DNA of 64,000 nt from Allolobophora icterica (lineage: Eukaryota > Annelida > Clitellata > Crassiclitellata > Lumbricidae). Each line of letters opens with the position of its first letter. The first letter of the stretch is position 1. Under the pieces are notes generated by a model. That model made no database searches and was not told where the DNA came from. It saw only the letters and a program-made list of their open reading frames with translations. Of this stretch, positions 1-12,025 are shown in pieces. The position numbers and the translations under genes are program-made. The stretch covers positions 23,511,191 to 23,575,190 of the forward strand of contig OY744615.1 in assembly GCA_963556255.1 (NCBI GenBank). Direction: 5' to 3'.

Positions 1-48
1 GCTACTCAGAGGTGCTCCAGACTCCAGCACGACCAAATAGGACAGTTT

Positions 49-270
49 TCAGTCTAGTGTAGAATCTATCAGAGGGAGTTCTGGGGAGCAGGCGCAGCTC
101 TGGTGAAGCCCGTTCCATGCCGTCGGGCCCACCACAGAAAAAGCACGATTCTGCGCGGTGGGTATGCTGGCAAAAGACACAATGAACACCGCCTTCCCCG
201 AAGAGCGGAGGTGGCGGCTACCCTGAACTCCCTGCAAGGGGCGGCAAAGGACCCGTAGCTAAGCTGGTGC
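49..270 (-). mobile_element. Non-LTR retrotransposon remnant (reverse transcriptase C-terminal end)
   Basis: Read on the minus strand, a short open stretch carries the pattern RAFSVVGPTAWNGLH. This 'RAFS-VGP-WN-LP'-type signature is typical of the last part of CR1/L2-like reverse-transcriptase ORFs. The frame breaks immediately upstream, and no endonuclease or YxDD motif is present, so it is a 5'-truncated, dead copy. The clade assignment is inference. Confidence 0.5.
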
Positions 271-875
271 ACAGCCCAACTGGCACCGCAAGACTAGGGA
301 AACAATCCTGTACACAACACGCTGGCTGACGGGGAGCCAATGCAGGACCTCCAGCATATAACGCGAGACCTGACAAAATGTTGGCATTCGGCCAATTAGG
401 CCCACCGCTGATGATGTTGACTATGATAATGGCATTGCTAATAGGGTGTTGTATGAAGTAGTGCTATCTTTGATGACACTCAGTTCGTCATAGAGGACTT
501 GGAGTCTAACGTTTATACATAATTATACGTATACTCTGCAGGAGTCTGATCTGGATTTGAAACGAGGCGATGAAAAGACGTCACGCGGTTTCATCCATGT
601 TTGATCGCATTAACTTTGGTCTATGCTGACTAATCGAAAATGCGCTATATAATGATGTTGTGTGTATCTCTGGCGATATCACATTTATCACAATACACTG
701 TCTTACATATCGCATTAAATTTATGCTGTTTTTATGTTGATGTTGCTCTTGGTGACGTTGTTGAAGATGATGTTCCTGACGATGTTGTTAATGATGTGTT
801 GTACGTTTTAGCTGATAATGAACATAATGCGTCGTTAATTATTATATTGTTACCATTTACGATATGTTCTTGTTG

Positions 876-965
876 GTGGTGATGACGACGACGACGATGA
901 TGAATATAATGGTGATGATGACGATCATCATCATCATCATGTCATCGTCATCATCATCATGATAA
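876..965. repeat. Degenerate GAT/ATC trinucleotide microsatellite
   Basis: Interrupted runs of GAC/GAT units on the plus strand switch near 924 to ATC units, so the block is partly self-complementary and could fold back. It has no coding interpretation. Confidence 0.7.
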
Positions 966-1625
966 AGACGACGAAGTTGTGACAACGATGTAATAATACC
1001 GTTATCTTCCTGGTGGTGAACCTTCTTTTTTCTTGATAGCCGGAAAGATGATCGGAAGAATTTCCTTGATCTTCGGAGTTTTGTTCTCTGGAAGAACGTG
1101 TCCAAGAGTCGCTGGCTGAACATGGTCCGTTCGCGGATTCAGTAAGTGCGCAAGTGCACTCTTCCTCCACCTCAACGTCCAGATAAACCTCAGAGAAATC
1201 CCAGGGCCATTAGAACAACTGATAACCGAAGCGACTGACGCGTTTAACCCGTCAGCGTTCACCCCACGATAGCAATGGCTGCGATTCAAACCCGTCTTGC
1301 ACTTTGAACTCGCATGAAAACACACATACACACAGTGACAACCACGGGGTGCTGCAGTATACGCGTGTGTGCAAGTATATATGTGCCAGCACATGATAAT
1401 GTAAGCCTGTATATTTAGTTACAGACTTCCCACTGGGCGGACTTAATCACGAACATACACTGTATATAGAAACATGATTGTGGACTTCAGGCATGTACAG
1501 TCATACTGCAGTCTCCCTACATGTGTATATATAAAGACGTAGGCCTATACTGTATACCGTATAGTGGTAGTTTATGGGGGTTAAACTGCGCGTTAACTGT
1601 GGAACAAGATGCATATAGCAGCATA

Positions 1626-1673
1626 GCATCATATATATATATACTCTGCAGGAGTCTAATGTATATATATAGG

Positions 1674-1712
<39 letters not shown>
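1626..1712. repeat. AT dinucleotide microsatellite
   Basis: Two AT tracts (about 1629-1643 and 1660-1712) flank a short unique segment. The longer tract contains the palindrome TAGGCCTA at about 1670, an octamer that recurs across the window. Confidence 0.85.
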
Positions 1713-1715
<3 letters not shown>

Positions 1716-2529
1716 CATTTCCGACGGAGCTTCTGTTTGGAATGAGGGTGTGTTGAATGATGCCAACCTAACACTTGAAATGTCCCATGCGAAGCGCCAC
1801 AGTCGTATACTCGACGGTAAGTCATCGGTCTCTGGGACCCTAATCAAGATACGCAGAGTATCAGAAAGTGGTTGGACCGATCGTGGTGCAGGGTTTGCAG
1901 GATCATGGATGGAGCAAAAGATAAGACTATGTCACGAAAGTATTTCCCACTCATTAAGACATTAAATGCCAGCGATAAATTAATTGCCATGGATTGCAGA
2001 ACCCTCGCCATACAGTTGAGGCCAAACCTGCAAATGGGGTAGATAGCCAAACTAAACGACAACCTCTAGTTTATCTACACTTCTTACATACTATTATGTT
2101 AACTGCATCTTCACCCCTAACTAAAACTAAAGGCTATTTGAGTGACATATCATATATAGAGGGCGCAGATTCAGTTAATGTAACAGTTCGTAAGGGCGAA
2201 CATAAGATAGAAAGTGTAGCTAGCCTATGCCTTATAGGGGTTGTCGAAGTAGTGACTGTAACATCCCGCAGAGGGCGTATTCATATAGTTAATGTAGGGT
2301 GTTGTACTAGGCTTAGCAGCCTTACAATGTACAGATACAGTTACTATAATAGTCAGAAAACATAGCACAGACATATGTACACTTTGCAAGTATATTATGA
2401 TAATGTAGGCAACTGAATTTTGGTTTTGCTAATGCTCTGGCCTCCAGCTGTCTCGACTACTGCTTCAAATAGTCCAACTTACCTTGGCCAGAGCTATCAT
2501 TAAAACTACTATCAATATGAACAGATCCT

Positions 2530-2960
2530 AAAATCATTGCATTGGCTCCCCATAGAAAAGCGAATAACTTTCAAGACTGTGCTAATTATGTACAAGACTA
2601 TAGCCTACAGTCTCCACTCAACAGTCAACCCTGTTAGCTTGCTGACTAACTTTGAGCGCCTCTGAACGGTTCACCCTACTAGAGGCGCTTTATAAATATT
2701 TAAATACAATACAATACAATAAAGACCTCTTTGCGCCCAACCATGTCTTCTGACTTTCTCAGTCTGACAACTCTGTGGACAAAGATAATTATCCTCGACT
2801 GCAGGCGAGCCTTTTCTGTTGGGGGACCATAGACTTCGGAACTCTCTTCCGGCAAACTTTCGCTCTTTAAAGTTTGTTTATTGTCTTCAGATCTTGACCA
2901 AATACTCATCTTTTCCTTAAATCATTCCCTCTGTATAGGCCTACGCTCTTTCTTCTTCGT
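2530..2960 (+). mobile_element. Non-LTR retrotransposon remnants (two overlapping C-terminal ends)
   Basis: The plus strand around 2533-2670 translates to ILKSLHWLPIEKRITFK followed by a tyrosine- and leucine-rich tail, a classic C-terminal segment of CR1/L2-type reverse transcriptases. It runs into a short (ATACA)n tail near 2702-2720. From about 2796 a second fragment begins with RRAFSVGGP-like coding and is frameshifted. Both pieces are inactive. The clade is inferred from the motif pattern only. Confidence 0.6.
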
Positions 2961-3316
2961 CTCGGATTCCATTCTTTGGAACCAGGGGCGTAACTTTAGT
3001 CAAAAAAGTTGGGGGTACCAATTTCTTACATACACGAAGCAAGGCGGAGACTGCAATCTCTGGGAAGGCTCAATAATAAAATAGGCCTATCGATTGGCAT
3101 TGTTTAAAAAGTGGGGGGCACGGTACCCCAGTCCAAAAAGTGGGGCACGGGTACCCCTCGTACCCCCCACAAATTACGCCTATGTTTGGAACTTCTAGAC
3201 CGAATTCACCGTGAAATTCTGATTTGCAACAACAATGTTTGCTTAATAGCGACCATTGACTGAAGCCTTGAGCTCGTTTACAATGTTTAGGCGCTACATA
3301 ATTATATTCTTATATT

Positions 3317-3583
3317 CAGTGTTTTTTCTAGAAAAAAGGTTCCGGAACCGAACAGTAGGTTCCGGAACTGAACAATTATGGAACGGCTAAAATCCAGAGA
3401 AAAACTGGGTTGGGTGTTGAGAGGGGTCTCAATAAACACTGAAAACAGTTCACAACACTGAAATTAAAATAAAATAACTAAATTATTGTTTTTATTATTA
3501 AAAATAATGTTATTTTTTAGTAATTGAAGAAAGATGTTGGAACGTAGGCCTAGTTCCGCCGCGTTCCGGTTGAAAAAGCACTG
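3317..3583. mobile_element. hAT-type MITE, copy A (267 bp)
   Basis: The element starts with CAGTGTTTTTT and ends with AAAAGCACTG, giving terminal inverted repeats of the hAT type. It is flanked by the exact 8-bp duplication CTTATATT at 3309-3316 and 3584-3591, the target-site length expected for hAT transposition. The interior is AT-rich with subterminal GTTCCGGAAC-like motifs. A related copy in the opposite orientation lies at 7703-7967. No transposase is encoded, so it is non-autonomous. Confidence 0.8.
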
Positions 3584-3590
3584 CTTATAT

Positions 3591-3591
<1 letters not shown>

Positions 3592-3633
<42 letters not shown>

Positions 3634-3641
3634 TTATTTAC
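3592..3641. repeat. ATTT tetranucleotide microsatellite
   Basis: About twelve tandem ATTT units follow directly after the right target-site duplication of the MITE at 3317-3583. Confidence 0.85.
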
Positions 3642-3668
3642 TGATACACGGTAAGTAGATTATATAAT

Positions 3669-3835
<167 letters not shown>

Positions 3836-3839
3836 ATGA

Positions 3840-4620
3840 CGTCATTAGTAACAGTACACAACCTGATGCAACAGCGGACACAGAAATGTCGAAAACAAAT
3901 AGCGGTCTACACAATTAGCATATTAAATTACACAATAATTATTTGACAATTATCTATAGGACCTTATAATTATATTTTTATGACCATTAAATAAATATGT
4001 GGCGTAACTATCATAAAGTGGTAGGCGTTAGGCTTATTCAAGTGATCGCTGTTAGCAGTTTAACGACCTCACCTACGCACGGGCTAAGTTTGCCAATGGA
4101 GTGATATTAGTGAAAGGAAACCTGCAGGACTGTAGGCCCCTATATAGGATAATAAAACCAACTGCTTCAATTCCACAATTATTATTCAAGTTACTCGTGC
4201 ATTAATAATTTATTTGCGTTCTATCGTGTGCCAGTCAGCAATTAGGAAGGTCTATGGTTGCCTACATTGCATTTACCGTCAAGAGATTGTCGAATTTCAA
4301 GTGTACAAAATCTGTCTTTCCAGCTCCAATAACATTAAACATTTTTAAATGTGCTACTGGAATGGAGGTATACTTGCTACAATGGTGTCAGTAGGTTTCG
4401 TCCTTGAAATGGCCACATGCACAGGTATACACGATAAACCTTTACTTAGCTTGAATAATTCAGTGCGACATGAAATATTAAAATTTTGCCCCTTGACATC
4501 ACAGATCAAGAAATAGCAGACAACACTCAGAAATTTTCGTCGAGTCTTTGAACAGCATCACCAGTAAAGAATATATTCAGCAACTCCATCTTAGCAGAAA
4601 CTGTTTAACATTAGAATAGG
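3840..4620. other. Gene-free AT-rich stretch
   Basis: No coding signature, tRNA or terminal inverted repeat was recognised. It separates the microsatellite block from the LINE remnant that begins near 4625. Confidence 0.35.
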
Positions 4621-4624
4621 TCAT

Positions 4625-4935
4625 GCAGCAAAAAAACATAATCCGCATGTATCCGAGCAACGCTGCACTGGCTTCCTGTGGAGGAAGGAATTCGTTTCAA
4701 GGTTTTCATACCTGGGCAATCTGCGATGTTTGGCACTGTCCCGACATACATCAAAGAGAGTTTTTGCTCTGGTTCCGAGTCAGCCAAGTCGCCAATCACT
4801 CCGCTCTTCTGACTATGAAGACTTGCAAGTCGCTCGCTTTCGCACATGAGCACGACCCTGTTGGGTTTTCTCGCGCAGAAAAGGAAGATTGTTCCATGAG
4901 GAAAGTCACTTTCCTCATGGAACAATCTTCCTTTG
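4625..4935 (+). mobile_element. Degraded LINE fragment (reverse transcriptase C-terminal region)
   Basis: Translation in shifting plus-strand frames gives NAALASC / TGFLWRKEFVSRF and then PGQSAMFGTVPTYIKESF. This order resembles the 'LHWLPVxxRIxFK ... PxYLxE' tail of CR1/L2-like reverse transcriptases. At least two frameshifts are needed, so the copy is dead. It ends in a perfect long palindrome at 4880-4934. Confidence 0.45.
4880..4934. repeat. Perfect 27-bp inverted repeat with one-base centre
   Basis: The left arm (4880-4906) is the exact reverse complement of the right arm (4908-4934), with only C4907 between them. Transcribed, it would form a near loopless hairpin. The left arm continues the LINE-like reading frame and the right arm is a mirror copy, suggesting a template-switch or fold-back duplication. 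Confidence 0.9.
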
Positions 4936-5039
4936 AATGTCTACGTATTGCTTCAACTGGTTCAGCTCAACACACGTATTCTGTTTACTTGCTTAGATCC
5001 GTTAGAGAGTCGTGTAGGCTGATCTAAGCAGAACCTGGG

Positions 5040-5650
5040 AATTCTAATTACTTTTAATAAAAACTAATTAAACTGCATTCAAACTGCCTAAAGCTGTTTA
5101 CACCTGTTGCTATTTCGTGAGCATCTCCAGCCTTTTGATATTCGTTGCCCGTGGGCTGCGTTTATGCTATAAAAATTCAAATGAAATTTTACAGGTTACC
5201 AAATTACACCAACAGTGGTCAAAATCTAATGTTGTTACTATACGTTGCAAACGAAACAACTGACGACTCGTGAAATATTTTAGATTCCTGACCCCACAAC
5301 CTATTTTCAGTTACTTAGCTGAGGGGTCAGAAGAAGGCTTAGGGGTTGAAACCGACAACCTTGGCTTGAAATCCTTTATTTAAATCCTGTCGCCGTAACG
5401 CCCTTGGCTAGCATCCCCTGACATTTCCCGTGTCCCATCGTCGTTTAATGCTTGCGCCAGCGCTCATAATTTACACAAATATGGCCTACGCGTACTATTT
5501 ACATGCGACCAATTTCAAGTATATTTATATACATAATACATAATTTAGTATAACGTGGACTATAAGTATGTAGTTTTATCTATTACTTCCTATTCTAGTT
5601 TATATTGTATTTACTGTATTTTCTAGTTTCTGGTCGTTTCTCATTTCAGC
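5040..5650. other. Gene-free stretch downstream of the innexin gene
   Basis: No coding or structured RNA signal was recognised. It lies beyond the putative 3' end of the minus-strand innexin gene. Confidence 0.35.
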
Positions 5651-5656
5651 TAACTG

Positions 5657-5662
5657 TTTATT
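5657..5662 (-). terminator. Candidate polyadenylation signal of the innexin gene
   Basis: The minus strand reads AATAAA about 60 nt after the innexin stop codon at 5723-5725. Position and hexamer suit a short 3' UTR. Only the hexamer supports this. Confidence 0.45.
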
Positions 5663-5722
5663 ACCTTTGTCTTTCATTTCTGTCTGTTTTATCTCAACAG
5701 ATACTACTGCGTTGTTGGGCCG

Positions 5723-8700
5723 TTAGAACTTTGGCGGTGGACCGTCGCATCTTCCGAGGGTTGCAACATTGTCATATGCCCCTTTGTCGCTCTTGGCGGG
5801 TGAATTGTATCCCCCGGACCCTATGCCGCTGCTCAGGGTGTCCTCAGCCGTCGTCTGAGACCCTCTTCGGTCAGGGTCACGGTCCACTGACTGCTTCACA
5901 CTGCGCAGGTAGTGGTCCCAGAGGCCGCAGATGAGTTCCGATGCGATCAGGTCGCTGGCATTCGTGGCAACCAGACGAATTATGAGGCAACCATCTCGGC
6001 GCAGGTGCTCGCGTACGAACTTCGTCAGGTGTCCTCGTTGACCCTTCTGTGCTTTGCCCATCGCCAACAAGCGGTGGCGAATGTACCTGCGGAGTGACAG
6101 AAAATGAAGATAGGTAAAGTGAGTTCAATTAGAACTGAAAACCATTCGTGGGCAGCTTTAAGGTAGAAAGATTTCTAACTTTGTTCAAATAAACACTTCT
6201 TAGTTCTATATACACTAATTCTCAAATCTCGCTAGCACATACATGTCTTTGTCATAGCACTGGAAATATTTATATACTTTATTATTTATTATTTTATTAT
6301 TACTATTATAGCTATAGACGGTGACGCGTCGCTAACTTTCTTGTTGCAGTCAATATAATTGACGCAATGGGTATCGAACCCCACAGGCTTCCTGATACAG
6401 GATCACCTGGCTTTAGCTGTATACAGTAGCTTGCAGCAGACATATAATTATATTGCGTTTCCCATCGGGTGACTTAGAAAGAAAATGTTTACCCTGGCAG
6501 AGAGATTTGAGTTGGTCGGGCTTGGGTTAATAAGAATATATTAAATAAGACTATATGTCGGATGTTTTTAATTTTAATTTGCCTAGATTTACATAGGTTA
6601 TGTTGGATTTATTTGGACAAACGTTGCCGTTTTTCAATTAAGACTGCAGTAAGCTACGCTACAGCTACACTAAAGATTAATCCGTCTGAAGCAAGCTTAA
6701 ACAATAATGGACGAAACTTAAATGCAAATTGTAAATGCAAATTGTAAATATACTTTTATAAACTGTAAACGATAACGAGGCCTGTCCAACTAGATTCGAT
6801 CGGATCCAAACAGACCCGAATAAATACGAACAGATCCGAATAAATACGAACAGATCCGAATAAATACGAACAGATCCGAATAAATACGAACAGATCCGAA
6901 TAAATACGAACAGATCCGAATAAATACGAACAGATCCGAATAAATACGAACAGATCCGAATAAATACGGACAGATCCGAATAAATACGAACAGATCCGAA
7001 TAAATACGGACAGATCCGAATAAATACGAACAGATCCGAATAAATACGAACAGATCCGAATAAATACGGACAGATCCGAATAAATACGAACAGATCCGAA
7101 TAAATACGAACAGATCCGACCAATCCGAATAGCTGAGATCGCGGTTACTGTGGGTGATTGAGATACCTTTCCTGTGGTTGGAATCGGGAGCAGGCGGCTA
7201 CCCAGTAGATGAGGCTCATGACGGTCGAAGCGGCCACGAAGACGAACCAGAACCAGAGGAAGATGAAGATGATCTCGTAGAAGAGGTTCATCGGAAGGGC
7301 GCACTGAACGCTGTGCCGGTGGATGTTGCCCAACACCCGGATGTAGAAGTCGCAGATCGTCACGCGCGGGAACCTGTGTGACGTCATCCACGTCTCGCCT
7401 GCTGACATCCTGCGGATGACGTCGAGGCCGTACATGTGATAGTCGGTGCCGAGGAAGCGGTTGAGGAGGAACAGCTGGCCAAGGACGTTGGCCAAGTAGA
7501 GCAGTTTTATGAAGAGGTAAGTGCCGACCAGATAGTTGCCGTACCAGACGAGCCAGAGTTTATTGAAGCGACGAGAACTGCGAATGTTTCGGTTGAACTC
7601 GACAAGAAAACGACCAAGGTAGTTCGTGATGTACCTATATACAGAGCACACGATATGTACCGTATACAATGCAATACAATACAATACAATACAATACAAA
7701 TTCAGTGCTTTTTTCAGCCGGAACGCGCCGGTACGGCGTTCCGGCACCTTTTTTCAGCTACTAAGAAATTATTTATTTATTTTAGTAATAAAAGGAATAA
7801 TTTAGTTGTTTTAATTTAATTTAAGTGTTTTGAACTGTTTTCAGTGTTTATTGAGACCCTCCCAACCCCCAATCCTGTTTCTCGGGATTTTAGCCTGCCC
7901 ATAATTGTTCCGTTCAGGACCCTATTGTTCCGTTCCGGAACCTTTTTTTCTAGAAAAAAAAGCACTGAATACAATACAATACAACTGTATTTGATAATGC
8001 TCTCCTTCCAAACTTTCTAAAGTGCACACACGATCATACGACAGAGAATCGATGGCGTTGAGCAGTTGTGAGTGAAGGACTTGCTCAAGAGCCTTACAAT
8101 ATGACCACGCAGACGAGTGGAGGTTCGAACCCGTACTCTCGGCGTTTCAGGTCTAGCGCTCTATTCATTCGGCCACTGTGTCCTATTCGGCTACCGGATG
8201 TGTCGTCGTCATAATCGTCGTCTTAATCATCGCCATGATAATTGTTAGGTCATTGTCGTCATTACATAATGTAATAAGTGGCTTGCTGGGCCAGTGGCGG
8301 CGATCTTGTCTGAGAGGTGGAAGGGAGGGGGATAAAGTCGGCCATGGTCTGGTCGATGACCTTTTTTAGGAATTCATATCCCCCCCAATTTTTTTTTACT
8401 TTTTAGGAATTCATCTCCACAAAAACCTTAAGACTTTTCTACGAATTCATCGGGGAAAAAAGATGAAGACCTTTTTTTAGTCATTCGCCTCTTTTTACAA
8501 CTTTTTCGGGTCTCCCAACAACAATAATCTCATTACCTTTTTTTACGATATCGTGAACAAAATTGATAACCTTTTCTTACAAATTCATCCCCCAACAACT
8601 TTTAGACTTCTTTTTTACGAATTTCTTCTTCTTTCTGAGAATTTTCGGGGGACACTTCTGCTAAAAAAATTGAGTTTTACCACATTTGGTCAAAAAGGCA

Positions 8701-11415
8701 GCGAAAACCCTCACGCGCAATTACATTTCTCCGCCTTTTGGTGTTTCTTCAAAATTTGGAGGGGACAAATATATGGCGTGTCCCCCCCACTCTTAAAGGT
8801 TGGGGGGACATGTCCCCCTCGTCCTTCCCATGATCGCCGCCCATGTGATGGGCAATGACAAGAACGGCCCTGTGTGCAATGCTCAGTGGTTAAATTGGTC
8901 ATCCAGAGGTGGCGGATCTCCAAATATTTTTAAGCACAAACAGAAGTCTTTCTGGCTAATGTATAACTGATATTCGCTTTTCGCTATTCTGGTAAAAGTA
9001 AAATGCATAAAATATGATACGTATTATCGATTACAGCAATCAAAGATATTAAATGTAGACATTTAAAAGATATATTTCTGTGACGGGTCTCTACTTTTAG
9101 GTGATTATTGTTACAAACAATATTTAACGCGCGTAAAGTCACACAGAATTGTGAATCTGAGGCGCGGTTAGTGACCGTTAGTCAGCCGCCAGGTGAAGAA
9201 CATATGTTTGAAAGCCAGTGAGAAGTAATGAGTTTTCAGGCGTTTCTTGAAGGAAGAATGGTCGAGCAACGGATAAACATTGGTAGTCGGTTCCATTCCT
9301 TGGGGCCTGCAACACGAAATGCACGAGGGCCCATGGCAGTGCTACATGATACATTTATATAGGCTCAAGTTGACCTCAACCAAAAGACCCATAACCGAAG
9401 ACCGCAGACTGCGTGGCGGGATGCAATCTTGTTGTCAAGACCTTAAACCTCAAGACCAAGACCAAGACCAAGACTTTGAACCTCGAGACCAAGACCAAGA
9501 CTTTGAACCTCGGGACCAAGACCAAGACTTTGAACCTCGAGACCAAGACCAAGACCAAGACTTTCAACCTCAAGACTAAGACCGAGACCAAGACCCAAAA
9601 ATCACATTCAGGCGAAGACTTCTTTTCCTTACAAAAAATTGTCACTATTTTAATAAAAACGTGTGTCTTATTTTATTCAGGCAAATTAACTTTAAATACA
9701 GACTGCAGAGAATTCCGAATTCGTATTTACAAAAGTTCTTCATGCAAAATGTTATTCCAAATGCCTTTTGTATTTTATAAAAGCAATTCGCTCAGAATTT
9801 TCTGACCAAGAAATTTATTATTGGGGCCTCATAAAAATTAAGCCATGTGAAAAAATACGTTCTACGTGTGCTGAAGTCGCTGGCACACACAGTGGCTTTT
9901 CAAGCACTGGATGTAAATCGTGAGCCTTTTTGAAATCCTACCATGGTTTATCAGACCGTCTGGCTTCAGGAAAAGTCTAGGCAAGGCTTCCAGACACAGC
10001 ATAACTTAGTTGCTGCTGCCGATGGGTTTTCCTGACCAACAAGACATGCATCCGTCCGTAGGTATTTTGTCGTAGGCTATGATGGAAACAGACTTGATTA
10101 ATTTTTAAATTCTTGAGTTTTGTTAAATGATTGTTCATATTGACAGCCGGTCTTGGTCTTGGTCTTGAAAAACCAAGACCAGGACTTTGAACCTCAAGAC
10201 CAAAACCAAGACCTTGAACCTCAAGACCAAGACCAAGACTTTTGGTCTCAAGACCAAGACCAAGACCAAGACTTTTGAAAACGAACTCGAGTGCACTCGA
10301 GACCAAGACCTTGGTCTCGAGGACAACAAGTCCGGTGGGATGTAAAGAGAGACGGATCTCATCTCATGTGTGACGGTCTCGACTTTTAGGTGGCTGATCT
10401 CATAGTTCAGGTGGCGGATCTGAACCCAAAGGTGTCAAATCTCAGATCCGGCGGGATCCGGCTGGCTGAATGTAACCACTGATAAAGCTGAATTTTAATT
10501 CAATATAACAGCTATTTAGAAATAATATTGCAGGGATTGAAAAATAATGACGAAACCTCATGGTCTTTTCAAGGCTGTCGTGGTCTGCCTTATGTTGGCA
10601 TTCCATTCCAGCGTCTGTGACGTGGCTGATGGTGATGCCGGACTTCCTGCTCAGGATTCTCCAGATGGCACGTGGGAGATAGAAGAGGAAGCCCTGGCAG
10701 GCGAGGAAGAAGGGGATCCACTGGTAGTAGCTGATGAAGTACTTTTCTGGATCATGTTCCGCTGGTAGGTTGGCCGTCGTCAGAGGCACCCAGTGAGTGT
10801 TTGTTGTCCAGCATACCTAAACAGTCATGACTAGGGGATTTGAGAATCAGTCGGCATTGTGTGGCATCGCGTGGCACCGCGTGGCATCGCGTGGCATTGC
10901 ATGGCATGGAAGGACGCACTTATGAACTTATAAGGATTGACTTTTATACATGAATAAATTAATGGATGTATGTATGGATGGATGGATGGATGGATGGATG
11001 GATGGATGGATGGATGGATGGATGGATGGATGGATGGATGGATGGATGGATGGATGGATGGATGGATGGATGGATGGATGGATGGATGGATGGATGGATG
11101 GATGGATGGATGGATGGATGGATATATAAATGAATGGATGGATAGATGGATGATGTATGTATGTATGTATGTATGTATGGATGTATGTATGTATGGATGG
11201 ATGGATGGATGGATGGATGGATGGATGGATGGATGGATGGATGGATGGATGGATGGATGGATGGATGGATGGATGGATGGATGGATGGATGTATGTAATT
11301 GGACCGGTTAGCAGCGAAATGGAGAATGGCATCCGTGGTTCACGATTGATACCATTCTAGAAATCCTGTTCGCCGCTGATCGTATAAATTTCCTGTTCAT
11401 ACAGCTCTGTAAGCC

Positions 11416-11495
<80 letters not shown>

Positions 11496-11993
11496 CATCC
11501 TTTCCTATAGGCCTACTTCAATTCCTTGGGGTTTCTCTGGGTACAACTAAAGGTCATCCTTTCCTATAGGCGTACTTCATTTTCTTGGGGTTTCTCTGGG
11601 TACAACTAAAGGTCATCCTTTCCTATAGGCGTACTTCATTTATATATATATACATGTAGGCACACCTTATTGCCACGTTCTTGACAATTTATACGTCGTG
11701 AGTGATGCAATAGAAAAAGAATATGATAGACCTATAGGTCTAATGCTGACAGTCATATGCTATGTAGGCCTATTCGGCTGATAGGCTAGCTTACAAGTCG
11801 TTTGCCGAAATAACTTTGTCATCGCAATCGCAACTCACAGTCACAATCTATAGTTGAAATCGAGGATACCTTTTTTAAATCTAGAAAACCTTTTAAGTGC
11901 TGTCATACTCAGGCTGTGTCGTATACTTGTACCGTGAACTGGAGATTCTGTCAAACAGTCGATCGGAGATGGTATAGCTCATATCAAGTTTAT

Positions 11994-12025
<32 letters not shown>

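Larger units (their letters stand above)
271..2440. other. Gene-free stretch with simple repeats
   Basis: No exon with a recognisable protein family or consistent splice phase was found. The stretch holds a degenerate GAT/ATC trinucleotide block near 876-965 and an AT dinucleotide run near 1626-1712. Several short ORFs exist but their translations are low-complexity or unlike any family known to me. Confidence 0.4.

Noticed and set aside
640..882. Plus-strand ORF of 80 residues with hydrophobic segments
   Set aside because: It is valine- and aspartate-rich from GAT/GTT-like repeat sequence, with no family resemblance or neighbouring exons.
6340..6430. GGGGTTCGATACCC-like B box on the minus strand, possible tRNA gene
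   Set aside because: No A box at the right distance and no cloverleaf stems could be drawn; at most a tRNA relic.
6677..7123. ORF encoding repeats of a [15 protein letters not shown] block, possibly a repeat protein
   Set aside because: The 20-bp minisatellite yields a 60-bp coding period by arithmetic. It lies in an innexin intron, and the exon 3 donor is well supported at 7166.
10928..11360. ORFs of 67-134 residues with Trp-Met-Asp-Gly or Ile-His-Pro-Ser repeats
   Set aside because: They arise from the GGAT microsatellite; repeated frames on both strands show there is no coding selection.
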